Of a DNA stretch of 64,000 nt, positions 7,977-18,049 are shown one piece after another. The notes beneath the pieces were generated by a model, which was not told the DNA's origin, ran no database searches, and saw only the letters and a list, made by a program, of their open reading frames with translations. The DNA lies in assembly GCA_035471785.1 (NCBI GenBank), contig DATIPQ010000038.1, positions 1 to 64,000 of the forward strand. The letters run 5' to 3'. Source of the DNA: Acidobacteriota bacterium (lineage in GTDB: Bacteria; Acidobacteriota; UBA6911; RPQK01; DATIPO01). Both the position numbers and the translations under genes were made by a program. Every line of letters begins with the position of its first letter. Position 1 is the first letter of the stretch.

Positions 7977-8006
7977 TATCAAAATCTGATATATCGAAAC
8001 CTGATA
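7977..8006 (-). promoter_or_regulatory. Tandem dyad, candidate PadR operator
   Basis: Two adjacent 15-bp units, TATCAAAATCTGATA (7977-7991) and TATCGAAACCTGATA (7992-8006), match at 13 of 15 positions. The first is a TATCA-N5-TGATA inverted repeat. They lie 18-47 bases upstream of the PadR start, in the only AT-rich stretch there. Confidence 0.55.
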
Positions 8007-8105
8007 ATAGCAGCTTGGCCCTGTCTCGACAAGAACTTTTTCTTAGCCTGGTGGAGAATACCCTTGAGGAGAAGAAGAGCTCCCAGGCGCTCGGCTAGGG
8101 CCACT

Positions 8106-8193
8106 AGGTGGCCAACAAGTTCACACACGGGTCAAGTTTCAGCGACCGCGGTGAAGGCTCAATTGCCCTCGGCGGTATGAGGTCGCTCGCTAC
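8106..8193 (+). repeat. 88-bp dispersed repeat, copy 1
   Basis: It begins AGGTGGCCAAC and ends CTCGCTAC. It aligns over its whole length with 42910-42996; by hand count 75 of 88 positions agree, with one single-base gap. It sits just past the 3' end of purA. Confidence 0.75.
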
Positions 8194-8195
8194 AG

Positions 8196-9608
<1,413 letters not shown>

Positions 9609-9619
9609 TCAGCCCCATG

Positions 9620-9964
9620 TCAGGCGGACTGGCGAGCCTGCAGTTGGTTGTCGATCATGCGGGAGATGTTCTCGCCCGAGGTGTTTCCAACGATCTGGTC
9701 CTTGATGACGCCGTCTTTGAAAAGCAACAGCGTGGGAATCCCCTTGATGTTGTACTTGGCCGAGGTCTCCTGGTTGTTGTCGACGTTGAGCTTGACGAAC
9801 TTGGCACGGTCGCCGTACTGGCCGGCCACCTTGTCGACGGTGGGGGCCAACTGGCGGCAGGGACCGCACCAGGGAGCCCAGAAATCGACCAACACAGGCA
9901 CATCGGCCTCGAGGACTTCTGTCTTGAAATTGGAATCGTTGACTTCGTGAACGTTGCTGCTCAT
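9620..9964 (-). CDS. trxA: Thioredoxin
   Basis: A 114-residue thioredoxin with the redox motif W32-C-G-P-C36 and the cis-proline segment KGIPTLLLF. It has no signal peptide, so it is cytoplasmic and serves as general dithiol reductant for reductases and oxidised proteins. The length is slightly above the usual 105-109 residues. It is transcribed divergently from ksgA, with about 73 bp between the two starts. Assignment to the TrxA group rather than a specialised thioredoxin rests on the canonical active site and lack of extra domains. Confidence 0.93.
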   Translation of the reverse strand: MSSNVHEVNDSNFKTEVLEADVPVLVDFWAPWCGPCRQLAPTVDKVAGQYGDRAKFVKLNVDNNQETSAKYNIKGIPTLLLFKDGVIKDQIVGNTSGENISRMIDNQLQARQSA

Positions 9965-10017
9965 TTATCTGCCTCCAAACTGAGTTCCGCGCAGGCCCTT
10001 CACAGGCGAGCCCATGC

Positions 10018-10023
10018 TACCAT
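10018..10023 (+). promoter_or_regulatory. Extended -10 box before ksgA
   Basis: TGC-TACCAT (TG at 10015-10016, hexamer 10018-10023) ends 14 nt before the ksgA start at 10038. No good -35 is visible. Confidence 0.35.
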
Positions 10024-10037
10024 ATCGGACGTTACGC

Positions 10038-10865
10038 ATGAGCGTCCGTCCTAATAAATCCCTCGGCCAGCACTTCCTGACCGACGAGAACATTTGTCAT
10101 AAAATCGTCCGCTTCGCCCGCATCCGTCCCCGCCAGCGGGTCCTTGAAATCGGACCGGGTACGGGACAGTTGACTCGGGCCCTGCTGCAAGCCGGAGCCC
10201 GGGTGCGCGCCGTCGAGGTCGACCCTCAACTGGCTGAACGCCTGCGCCGGGGCCAAGGCATCGCGCAAGAGATGCAGGAACGGCTGGAAGTGGTCGAGGG
10301 CGACGTTCTCTCTCTCGATTGGCAAGAACTTGCCCCGCTCAGCCTCGCTTCCAACCATGGGGACAGTGTAGAGGAGGCGCCTGTCAAAATCGTCGGCAAC
10401 CTGCCTTACAACATCGCGTCCCGCATACTCTTGAAGATGATCACGGGCCTGGACAGGTTTCAGCGCGCCGTCTTCATGATCCAGAAGGAAGTGGCCCGGA
10501 GGGTGGCCGCCGGGCCGGGCGGGAAGGACTATGGCTCGCTGACTCTTTCGCTGCAGTATCACTTCGCGGTAGAGACGGGATTCGACGTGCGTCCGGGATC
10601 GTTTCGTCCGCCGCCCAAAGTCATGTCAAGCGTGCTGGCGCTGACTCCGCTCGATCGCCGTCCCGACACGCCGGAGGCCAAGGCTTTTCACCGCCTGGTG
10701 CGCATCGCCTTCCGCCACCGGCGCAAGACGCTCTACAACAACCTCAAGGGAGCCTTCGACGACGAGAGCATCCGGCAGGCCTTGGGGTCCTGCGCCATCG
10801 AAGCCCGCCTGCGCCCCGAACAACTCGATTTGCAGGCCTTTCTGTGTCTGTGCCGGGTGTTATAA
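10038..10865 (+). CDS. rsmA: 16S rRNA dimethyladenosine transferase
   Basis: A 275-residue KsgA/RsmA methyltransferase that dimethylates two adjacent adenines near the 3' end of 16S rRNA during 30S maturation. SAM motif I is EIGPGTG (37-43) and the catalytic motif is N121-L-P-Y. The C-terminal domain contains the family FRHRRKTLYNNL segment. A short acidic insert precedes the NLPY motif. The start is placed at the ATG at 10038 (MSVRPNKSLGQHF), the usual family beginning, rather than at 10014. RNase J follows after 14 bp, so the two RNA-related genes may be partly cotranscribed. Confidence 0.93.
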   Translation: MSVRPNKSLGQHFLTDENICHKIVRFARIRPRQRVLEIGPGTGQLTRALLQAGARVRAVEVDPQLAERLRRGQGIAQEMQERLEVVEGDVLSLDWQELAPLSLASNHGDSVEEAPVKIVGNLPYNIASRILLKMITGLDRFQRAVFMIQKEVARRVAAGPGGKDYGSLTLSLQYHFAVETGFDVRPGSFRPPPKVMSSVLALTPLDRRPDTPEAKAFHRLVRIAFRHRRKTLYNNLKGAFDDESIRQALGSCAIEARLRPEQLDLQAFLCLCRVL

Positions 10866-10866
10866 T
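10858..10866 (+). promoter_or_regulatory. Extended -10 promoter before RNase J
   Basis: TGT-TATAAT is a perfect extended -10 element and overlaps the ksgA stop codon. It ends 13 nt before the RNase J ATG at 10880, implying a leader of only about 7 nt. Confidence 0.45.
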
Positions 10867-10879
10867 TCGCCCCTAAGCG

Positions 10880-12547
10880 ATGAACAAATCAATAGAAGTC
10901 ATACCTTTGGGGGGCGTGGGCGAGTTCGGCATGAACTGCTCGGTCCTCCGCAGCAAAGATACGGCCATTCTGGTGGACGCCGGAATGACCTTCCCCCGCA
11001 GCGACAAAGGAAGCGAGCTGGGCGTCAACGTGGTGGTCCCCGAAATCGATTACCTGCTCAAGCACCGCGATGAAGTGAAGGCCATCTTCCTCACCCACGG
11101 ACATGAGGACCACATCGGCGCCGTTTCCTACATCGTGGACGAGATCAACGTGCCCGTCTACGGAAGTCCTCTGACGCTGGGGCTGGTGGAAAACCGTCTC
11201 AAGGAACGCGGACTCGACTCCAAGGTCGAACTGCGCACGCTGGAGGCCCGCAAGCCGGTCAAGGCAGGCGATTTCACGGTAGAGCCGATCCGGGTCACCC
11301 ACTCCTTTCCCGAGTCCTTCGCCTTCGCCATCCAGTGCGCGGCCGGACGGCTGCTGTGGACGGGCGACTTCAAGTTCGACCAGACTCCCATCGACGGCAT
11401 CACCAGCGACCTTCACCGCCTGGCGGCCCATGGCGAAGAGGGCGTCCTGGCCCTTTTCTCGGACAGCACCAACTCTCACGCTCCGGGACTGTGCCCTTCC
11501 GAGCACTCGGTGTGGGAGCCTTTCCGGGGCCTTTTCCGCAAAGCCGAAGGCAAGGTGGTCATTTCCTGCTTCTCCAGCAGCATCCACCGCATGCAGATCG
11601 TCCTCGACCTGGCCCGCGAGTTCGGCCGCCAGGTGGCCCTGGCGGGACGCAGCCTCAATCAGAACCTGCACATCGCTTCCGATCTGGGCTATCTCAAGGT
11701 GCCCACCGACATCTTGATCAACACCAACCAGATCAGCGACCTCGATCCCGACCGGGTCATCATCCTTGCGGCGGGAAGCCAGGGCGAGCCCATGTCGGCC
11801 ATGAGCCGGCTGGCCCTGGACGAATTCCGGGGAGCCGGCATCAGCGAGGGCGACCTGGTGATCCTCTCCACCCGCGTCATCCCTGGCAACGAGATGCGCA
11901 TCGGCGCCATGGTCGACCATTTCTACCGGCGCGGAGCCCGCGTGGTCATGTCCTCGGACGCAAAGGTGCACGCCTCGGGGCACGGCTTCCGCGAAGACCT
12001 CAAGCTGATGATCAGCCTCATCCGCCCCCGCTACTTCATCCCCATCCACGGCGACTACCGCCAGTTGAAGGAACACACGGTGGTGGCGCGCGAGCAAGGC
12101 ATCCCGCAAGAGAACATCCACCTGATCGAAAACGGGGACGTCCTCAGCATCAGCCAGGAGAAAGCCGAGGTGGTCGACCACGTCCACGCCGGACGCCGCT
12201 TCATCGACGAGGGCTACACCGGAGAAGTCCACGAACTGGTACTGCGCGACCGCCGCTTTCTCTCCGAGGACGGCTTCCTGGTGGTGCTCATGCGCATGGA
12301 CCGCTTCGCAGGCGAACTGATCGGCGATCCCGAGATCATCTCCCGCGGCTTTGTCCTCATGGAGGACGCCGAAGACCTGCTGGAAGCGGCTAAGCAAATC
12401 GTCATCGACGCCATCGAGGAGACCGACGCCGAGAAACTGCGCGACGAAGACCTCTTCAAGGAAGAAGTGCGCAAACGCCTCAAGCGCTTCTTGCGCAAGA
12501 AGACCGGCAAGCGTCCCATGATCCTGCCGGTGACTCTGGAAATATAG
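10880..12547 (+). CDS. rnj: Ribonuclease J
   Basis: A 555-residue metallo-beta-lactamase/beta-CASP ribonuclease, the usual RNase J length. The zinc-binding HGHEDH motif is at residues 73-78, and further metal ligands are visible at TGDFKFD and SDSTNSHAPG. The beta-CASP domain and the KVHASGHGFREDLKLMI motif follow, then the C-terminal domain. RNase J combines endonuclease and 5'-3' exonuclease activity in mRNA turnover and rRNA maturation. The gene sits between ksgA and ftsK and has its own promoter-like box. Only one copy is in the window, so J1 versus J2 cannot be assigned. Confidence 0.93.
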   Translation: MNKSIEVIPLGGVGEFGMNCSVLRSKDTAILVDAGMTFPRSDKGSELGVNVVVPEIDYLLKHRDEVKAIFLTHGHEDHIGAVSYIVDEINVPVYGSPLTLGLVENRLKERGLDSKVELRTLEARKPVKAGDFTVEPIRVTHSFPESFAFAIQCAAGRLLWTGDFKFDQTPIDGITSDLHRLAAHGEEGVLALFSDSTNSHAPGLCPSEHSVWEPFRGLFRKAEGKVVISCFSSSIHRMQIVLDLAREFGRQVALAGRSLNQNLHIASDLGYLKVPTDILINTNQISDLDPDRVIILAAGSQGEPMSAMSRLALDEFRGAGISEGDLVILSTRVIPGNEMRIGAMVDHFYRRGARVVMSSDAKVHASGHGFREDLKLMISLIRPRYFIPIHGDYRQLKEHTVVAREQGIPQENIHLIENGDVLSISQEKAEVVDHVHAGRRFIDEGYTGEVHELVLRDRRFLSEDGFLVVLMRMDRFAGELIGDPEIISRGFVLMEDAEDLLEAAKQIVIDAIEETDAEKLRDEDLFKEEVRKRLKRFLRKKTGKRPMILPVTLEI

Positions 12548-12593
12548 CAACTCGGGGCCCGCGAACAGGCTACAATGACGGCCAGGTGGTGAA

Positions 12594-14849
12594 ATGATGG
12601 AGCAAGTCAAGAAGCTCAACGAACTCTACGGCCTCTCGCTGATGGCGGTAGCGGGCTTGCTGGTGCTGGCCCTGTTCAGCTACAGCTCGCAGGACCCCTC
12701 CTGGAACGTCTCCTCGCCGGCCGGCGACATCGCCAACTACGCGGGACGCTTCGGCGCCTGGCTGGCCGACAGCCTCTATCAAGTACTGGGCTTCCCTGCG
12801 CTGCTGCTGCCGCTGGTCTTCTTCATGCTGGGCTATCGGCGCTTGCGCGGCCGCGCTCCGCTCAGCGGACTCAAGCTCAAGGCGGTGGCCCTGGCCGTGC
12901 TGCTGGCGGCCCTGGCTACCGGACTCAGCCTGCTGCAATCGATAACACCCCAGCCTGCCGGATTCTCTCCCGGAGGGGTCGTGGGCTCGGTGCTGGCTCA
13001 AAAGATGCTGGTTTACTTCAACCGGCCCGGTTCGCTCCTCATCGTACTGGCTGCCGTCCTGGTCACCCTGGTGGCCACCACCCGCCTTTCGGTGGATGCC
13101 TGGCTGGAGTGGTTGGGCGCCCGCCGCTGGCGTCTGCCCTCCTGGGTCAGCCACTCACTGCTGAAACGGGACGCAGCCGGCCAGACCCGGGGCCGGAGCG
13201 AGGGCAATGCAGCGGCTCCCGAGCCCATACCCATCGAAGAAGAAGCCCCCTGGGAAGGCCCGTCCGATCAAGAGGCGCTGGGCGGCTCGCTAGAGCAGCC
13301 CAAGGTCAAGCTGGAAGAGGAGTACGCCGCCCGCCTCTCAGGCAAGAAGGGCAAGAACGAGTATCCGCTCTTTCCCGAGTTGAGCGAGGGACGCGAGGTC
13401 AAACTGCCTTCCCTCGATTTCCTGCGCGAAGCCGACGAAAAGGCTCACATCAACAAGGCCGCCCTGCTCACGCGGGCCCAGCAGCTCAAGAACAAGTACG
13501 CCGAGTTCGACGTCCACGGCAACGTGCTGCAGATTCATCCCGGACCCGTCGTCACCACCTTCGAGTACAAGCCCGACGCCGGAGTCAAGTACTCCAAGGT
13601 CACCAGCCTGGAGCAGGACCTGTGCCTGGGACTGAAAGCCGAGTCGGTGCGCATCGACCGCATTCCCGGCAAGAACACGGTGGGAGTGGAAGTCCCCAAC
13701 GACAACCGCCAGACCATTTTCCTGCGCGAAATCCTGGCTTCGGGAGCCTTTCACCAAGCCCAGTCACCCATCACCCTGGCGCTGGGAAAGACCATCAACG
13801 GCACCACCTACCTCGCCGACCTGGCCCGCATGCCTCACCTGCTCATCGCCGGCGCCACCGGATCGGGCAAGAGCGTGGGCCTGAACTGCATGGTCTGTTC
13901 GATTCTCTACAAGGCCCAGCCTTCCCAGGTGCGATTCATCATGGTCGATCCCAAGCGCCTGGAGCTGGGGCTCTATGCCGACATCCCCCACCTGCTGACC
14001 CCCATCGTCACCGATCCCAAGAAGGCTTCCAACGCGCTGGCCTGGGCGGTCAACGAGATGGAGCAGCGCTACAAGCTGCTGGCCCGTCACGGCGTCCGCA
14101 ACATCGCCCAGTTCAACGCCCTGATGCGGGAGAAAGGGGACGAGCTGGAGGCCCAGGGGGCCGAGGAATGCACTCCCCTGCCCTATATCGTCATCGTGGT
14201 CGACGAACTGGCCGACCTGATGATGACCGCCGGCAAAGAGGTGGAAGCCTCGCTGACGCGCCTGGCTCAGATGGCCCGGGCCATCGGCATCCACCTCATC
14301 CTGGCCACCCAGCGGCCCTCGGTGGACGTCATCACCGGACTCATCAAGGCCAATTTCCCCTGCCGCATGTCTTTCCGCGTCTCCTCGCGCATCGACTCGC
14401 GCACCATCATCGACGGCAACGGGGCCGAGAGCCTTTTGGGAATGGGCGACATGCTCTTTTTGCCTCCCTCCACCTCGCGCCTGGTGCGGTTGCACGGTCC
14501 ATACGTGAGCGAAAAAGAAATCGCTAAAATCACCGCCTTCCTGCGCGAGCAAGCCCAGCCTCAGTATCAGGAGGAAATCCTGGACAGCCAGGAAGAAGAC
14601 GAGAGCGGACTGGTCGACATCGGCGATATGGAAGACGATCTCTTCGACGAGGCAGCCCGCTTCGTGGTGGAAACCCGCAAGGCCTCCACTTCATTGCTGC
14701 AACGGCGCTTCCGCATCGGCTACGGACGCGCCGCCCGTCTGCTCGACATGATGGAGCACGAAGGGCTGGTGTCGCCCCCCGACGGAACCAAGCCCCGCGA
14801 CGTGCTGGTCGAGGCCAACTATTTCAAGGAAGTCGATCAACGCGACTGA
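12594..14849 (+). CDS. ftsK: DNA translocase FtsK/SpoIIIE
   Basis: A 751-residue membrane-anchored DNA pump that clears chromosome ends through the division septum. The N-terminal part has four hydrophobic helices (about residues 15-35, 60-80, 95-115 and 140-160). A short acidic linker follows, then the beta and alpha motor domains with Walker A GATGSGKS (about 420-427) and Walker B VIVVDELADLMM (about 535). A C-terminal winged-helix gamma domain (about 680-745, including GYGRAARLLDMMEHEGLV) would read KOPS-like sites. GGCTACAAT ends 17 nt before the start, and GGTGG gives a ribosome-binding site. Length and order match other FtsK proteins. Confidence 0.95.
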   Translation: MMEQVKKLNELYGLSLMAVAGLLVLALFSYSSQDPSWNVSSPAGDIANYAGRFGAWLADSLYQVLGFPALLLPLVFFMLGYRRLRGRAPLSGLKLKAVALAVLLAALATGLSLLQSITPQPAGFSPGGVVGSVLAQKMLVYFNRPGSLLIVLAAVLVTLVATTRLSVDAWLEWLGARRWRLPSWVSHSLLKRDAAGQTRGRSEGNAAAPEPIPIEEEAPWEGPSDQEALGGSLEQPKVKLEEEYAARLSGKKGKNEYPLFPELSEGREVKLPSLDFLREADEKAHINKAALLTRAQQLKNKYAEFDVHGNVLQIHPGPVVTTFEYKPDAGVKYSKVTSLEQDLCLGLKAESVRIDRIPGKNTVGVEVPNDNRQTIFLREILASGAFHQAQSPITLALGKTINGTTYLADLARMPHLLIAGATGSGKSVGLNCMVCSILYKAQPSQVRFIMVDPKRLELGLYADIPHLLTPIVTDPKKASNALAWAVNEMEQRYKLLARHGVRNIAQFNALMREKGDELEAQGAEECTPLPYIVIVVDELADLMMTAGKEVEASLTRLAQMARAIGIHLILATQRPSVDVITGLIKANFPCRMSFRVSSRIDSRTIIDGNGAESLLGMGDMLFLPPSTSRLVRLHGPYVSEKEIAKITAFLREQAQPQYQEEILDSQEEDESGLVDIGDMEDDLFDEAARFVVETRKASTSLLQRRFRIGYGRAARLLDMMEHEGLVSPPDGTKPRDVLVEANYFKEVDQRD

Positions 14850-14881
14850 CATTGATACTTTTGTGGCAGGATTGAATCCAA

Positions 14882-15853
14882 ATGACCGTGATGTCCCTGA
14901 GCCGATCCCTGCGACAAATTGTCTGCAAGTGTTTTGCGGCCGGCCTGCCGGCCTGCCTTGCGCTGCTTTCCTTCGCCTACCCCCTGACCGCCCAGGACCG
15001 CGTGGTCGAGTCCAAGAAGGACGGCACCCAGCAAATACCGCGCATCCGCGTGAGCCAGGACCTGGTATTGGTGCGCACCACCGTCACCGATCCGCTCAAC
15101 CGCTTCATCACGGGACTGCAAAAAGAGGACTTCCGGGTCTTCGAAGACAAAGTGGAACAGGAGATCGTCTACTTCGGCACTTCCAACAGTCCTGTCAGCG
15201 TGGGGCTGATCCTGGACACCAGCGGCTCCATGAAGGACAACATCGCCACGGCCCGGTCTTCCTTGCAGCGTTTCATGGACCAGGGCGACAGCCGTGACGA
15301 GTACTTCCTCATCACCTTCAACCAGCGTTCCGCACTGGTGCAGGACTTCACCAGCAGCCGACAGGAGATCGTCAACAAGATCGCCTGGACCAAGCCCACC
15401 GGCCAAACCGCCCTCTACGACGCCATCTACCTGGGCCTGGAGAAAATCGAAGAGGGACAATTCGATAAAAAGGCGCTGATCGTGGTTTCAGACGGCGAGA
15501 CCAATTCAGATCGCTACACCTTCGAAGACATCGCTGAAGTGGCCGCCGAGGCCCAGGCCCAAATCTACGCCCTGGCCGAGCGGGGAGAAGCGGGCTACGG
15601 GGTCAGCGTGCTCAAGAGGCTGACCGATATCAGCGGCGGACGCATCTTCTATCCGGGCAGTTTTCAGCAGTTGAGCTACTACGTCGACTACATCCATTCG
15701 GAACTGCGTCATCAGTACGTGCTGGGCTTCAACTCCAACGCCGGTCCCAGCGACGATGAGTACCGCGACCTGGAGGTGCGCGTCGATCCTCCCGAGGGAC
15801 TGCCGCGCCTGAGCATCCGCCACAGGACCAGCTACTACGCTCCCAGGCGCTAG
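14882..15853 (+). CDS. Secreted VWA-domain protein (acidobacterial type), paralogue 1
   Basis: A 323-residue secreted protein with a VWA domain. After a hydrophobic signal segment (to about residue 38) comes the conserved lead-in GLQKEDFRVFEDKVEQEI, then the VWA fold. The metal-ion-dependent adhesion site is complete: DTSGS (about 111-115), the threonine in GQTALYDA (about 170) and the acidic SDGE (about 202). This arrangement is the VWFA-related Acidobacterial domain. Such domains bind protein ligands through a divalent metal; the partner here is unknown. A close paralogue follows directly, and a third lies at 30.4 kb. Confidence 0.85.
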   Translation: MTVMSLSRSLRQIVCKCFAAGLPACLALLSFAYPLTAQDRVVESKKDGTQQIPRIRVSQDLVLVRTTVTDPLNRFITGLQKEDFRVFEDKVEQEIVYFGTSNSPVSVGLILDTSGSMKDNIATARSSLQRFMDQGDSRDEYFLITFNQRSALVQDFTSSRQEIVNKIAWTKPTGQTALYDAIYLGLEKIEEGQFDKKALIVVSDGETNSDRYTFEDIAEVAAEAQAQIYALAERGEAGYGVSVLKRLTDISGGRIFYPGSFQQLSYYVDYIHSELRHQYVLGFNSNAGPSDDEYRDLEVRVDPPEGLPRLSIRHRTSYYAPRR

Positions 15854-15969
15854 CGCGCAGGTTCCAAGTTCCCTTCGTTTGCGAGTTGGAAACCGGGTCT
15901 TGGGAATTGGCGAAGCGCGTGGCGCGAAGCCTGAAACATCGCCTGCAGGTTTGCATCTCAGAACAACGC

Positions 15970-16935
15970 ATGTATAAAGTACTCTCCGTGTTTGGCAGGA
16001 CACTTATTTTGGCTTCGGCGGCGGCCCTGATCGGGGTGCCGGCCCTGGGTCAAGACACTTCCGGTTCCGATCAGACACCTCGCTTCAAGGCGTCGGTGGA
16101 GCAGGTGGTGCTCTACGTTTCGGTCTACGATCAGGAAGGCCACCTGGTGGCCGGTTTGGGCCGGGACCGTTTCCGCGTCTTCGAAGACAAGGTCGAGCAG
16201 GAGATCACCTACTTCGGCCTTGACGACGTCCCCTCCACCATCGGCATCGTGATGGACTCGAGCGGATCGATGCGAGGGCGCTTCGATTGGGTCAACCAGG
16301 CCACCTCGAAGTTCCTCGACGCCAACCATCCCGAGAACGAACTCTTCCTCATCGAGTTCAAGAACGAGGTTTCGCTGGAGGAGACCTTCACCCGCGACCC
16401 GGCCGACATCCGCGACGCCCTCGACAACATCATCATCTCAGGCGGAACCGCTCTTTACGACGCCATTTATCTGGCCGTCGACCAGGCCCGGGAGGGCAGC
16501 GAGCAGAAGAAGGCTCTGCTGGTTTTCACGGACGGAGAGGACAAAGACAGCTATTACCAGCAGCCCGAGTTGCTGGAGAAAGTCCGCGAAGCCGACACCC
16601 AGATCTATGTCGTGGCCTTTCTGGCCGACGACTTGAGCGACGACAAGGGGTTGTTCGGGGTCTTCAAGGGGGCCAGCGAGCGCGAAAAAGTGCAAAGGGA
16701 CATCACCCAAATCGCCGAGTACACGGGCGGACAGGCCTTTTTCCCCGAGGACATCCGAGAATTGGACGAGATCTTTCCTCAAATCGCCAGCGACCTGCGC
16801 AACCAATACCGCATCGCCTACGCGCCCTCGCGGCCTCTAGGCGACGGAGAGTGGCGCGATGTGGACGTGGTGCTGGAAAGAGCCCGCGAAGACGGACTCA
16901 AGGTGCGCGTCCGCAAGGGATACTACGCCAAGTAG
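15970..16935 (+). CDS. Secreted VWA-domain protein (acidobacterial type), paralogue 2
   Basis: A 321-residue paralogue of the preceding gene. The signal peptide (about residues 1-28, ending GVPALGQ) is followed by the shared RFRVFEDKVEQEITYFG lead-in and a VWA domain with intact DSSGS (about 95-99), threonine in GGTALYDA and acidic TDGED. It differs from paralogue 1 by an inserted, charged loop near FKGASEREKVQRD. The ATG at 15970 is preferred because it starts the signal peptide directly; the open frame upstream to 15886 covers low-complexity spacer. Tandem duplication is the likely origin. The ligand is unknown. Confidence 0.85.
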   Translation: MYKVLSVFGRTLILASAAALIGVPALGQDTSGSDQTPRFKASVEQVVLYVSVYDQEGHLVAGLGRDRFRVFEDKVEQEITYFGLDDVPSTIGIVMDSSGSMRGRFDWVNQATSKFLDANHPENELFLIEFKNEVSLEETFTRDPADIRDALDNIIISGGTALYDAIYLAVDQAREGSEQKKALLVFTDGEDKDSYYQQPELLEKVREADTQIYVVAFLADDLSDDKGLFGVFKGASEREKVQRDITQIAEYTGGQAFFPEDIRELDEIFPQIASDLRNQYRIAYAPSRPLGDGEWRDVDVVLERAREDGLKVRVRKGYYAK

Positions 16936-17004
16936 AGCCGCACCTCCGGGCGGGCCCGCTCTTTCGGCTTGACTCTGCCTTCACCCCTCCCTATCCTTTG
17001 CGCA

Positions 17005-17928
17005 ATGAGTGAAATCCGAGCCGACAAGGTGTGGCACAACGGGGAGCTGATCGACTGGGACGACGCCCGCATCCACGTTGTATCCCACTCGGTACACTAC
17101 GGCACCGCCTGGTTCGAGGGCATCCGTTGCTACCGCACCTCGCGGGGCTCCGAGGTCTTTCGGCTGCCTGAACACGTGCGCCGCCTTTACGATTCCTGCA
17201 GCATCTACCGCACCCGGATTCCCTTCACTCCCGAGGAGTTCCAGGCGGCCATTTTGGAGACCATCAAGGCCAACCGGCTCGAGGCCTGCTACATCCGTCC
17301 CATCATTTTGCGCGGTCAGGGGGCCATCGGAGTCAATCCTAAGCTGGCCGAGATCCAGTCCTTCATCATGGTGTGGGAATGGGGCAAGTACCTGGGCGAG
17401 GAGTCGCAGGAGAAGGGCGTCAAGGTCTGCACCAGTTCCTGGAACCGGGCCGCTCCCAACACCTTTCCCACCATCGCCAAGGCGGCCGGCAACTATCTCA
17501 ACAGCGTCCTGGTCAAGATGGAGGCGGAGGCGCGGGGCTACCAAGAAGGCATCGCCCTGGACACTCAGGGCCTGATCAGCGAGGGCAGCGGCGAGAACCT
17601 CTTCCTGGTGCGCGACGACGTCATCTACACCTCCGAGCTGGTCCACGCCATTCTGCCCGGCATTACCCGCGATTGCGTCCTCACCTTGGCGCGCGAGCTG
17701 GGCTTCACCGTCAAAGAGCAGGCCTTGCCGCGCGAGATGCTCTATCTGTGCGACGAGGTTTTCTTTACCGGGACCGCCTGCGAGATCACCCCGATCAGCT
17801 CTATCGACGACCGTCCCGTAGGCGAGGGCCGCAGGGGACCCGTGACCGAGGCTTTGCAAAAGGCCTTCTTCGAGATCGTCGAAGGCAAGGTGGCCGACCG
17901 TCACCGATGGCTCACCCCGGTAGGCTGA
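17005..17928 (+). CDS. ilvE: Branched-chain amino acid aminotransferase
   Basis: A 307-residue PLP-dependent class IV aminotransferase that transfers the amino group between glutamate and the branched-chain 2-oxo acids, the last step of Ile, Leu and Val synthesis. The PLP lysine is K159 in the FPTIAKAAGNYLNS segment. The substrate-side motif HSVHYGTAWFEGIR and the late GTACEITPI loop are intact. The start at 17005 (MSEIRADKVWHNGELI) matches the family. The gene is cytoplasmic and appears to stand alone between the VWA pair and pilT. Confidence 0.92.
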   Translation: MSEIRADKVWHNGELIDWDDARIHVVSHSVHYGTAWFEGIRCYRTSRGSEVFRLPEHVRRLYDSCSIYRTRIPFTPEEFQAAILETIKANRLEACYIRPIILRGQGAIGVNPKLAEIQSFIMVWEWGKYLGEESQEKGVKVCTSSWNRAAPNTFPTIAKAAGNYLNSVLVKMEAEARGYQEGIALDTQGLISEGSGENLFLVRDDVIYTSELVHAILPGITRDCVLTLARELGFTVKEQALPREMLYLCDEVFFTGTACEITPISSIDDRPVGEGRRGPVTEALQKAFFEIVEGKVADRHRWLTPVG

Positions 17929-18049
17929 CCAGGTCCGACATTCGACTTGCGAACGTCGAACTTCCAAATGTCTCCCGACCGTACTAATTGCGAACACAGA
18001 TCTGTCCGATAGGTAGTAAGATCGGGGAGGAGCGGCCGGGAACGACGAC

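Noticed and set aside
10889-12619. A 576-codon minus-strand open frame antisense to RNase J
   Set aside because: RNase J on the plus strand is complete with all motifs. The antisense text is rich in His, Asp and Val with no pattern of a protein family.
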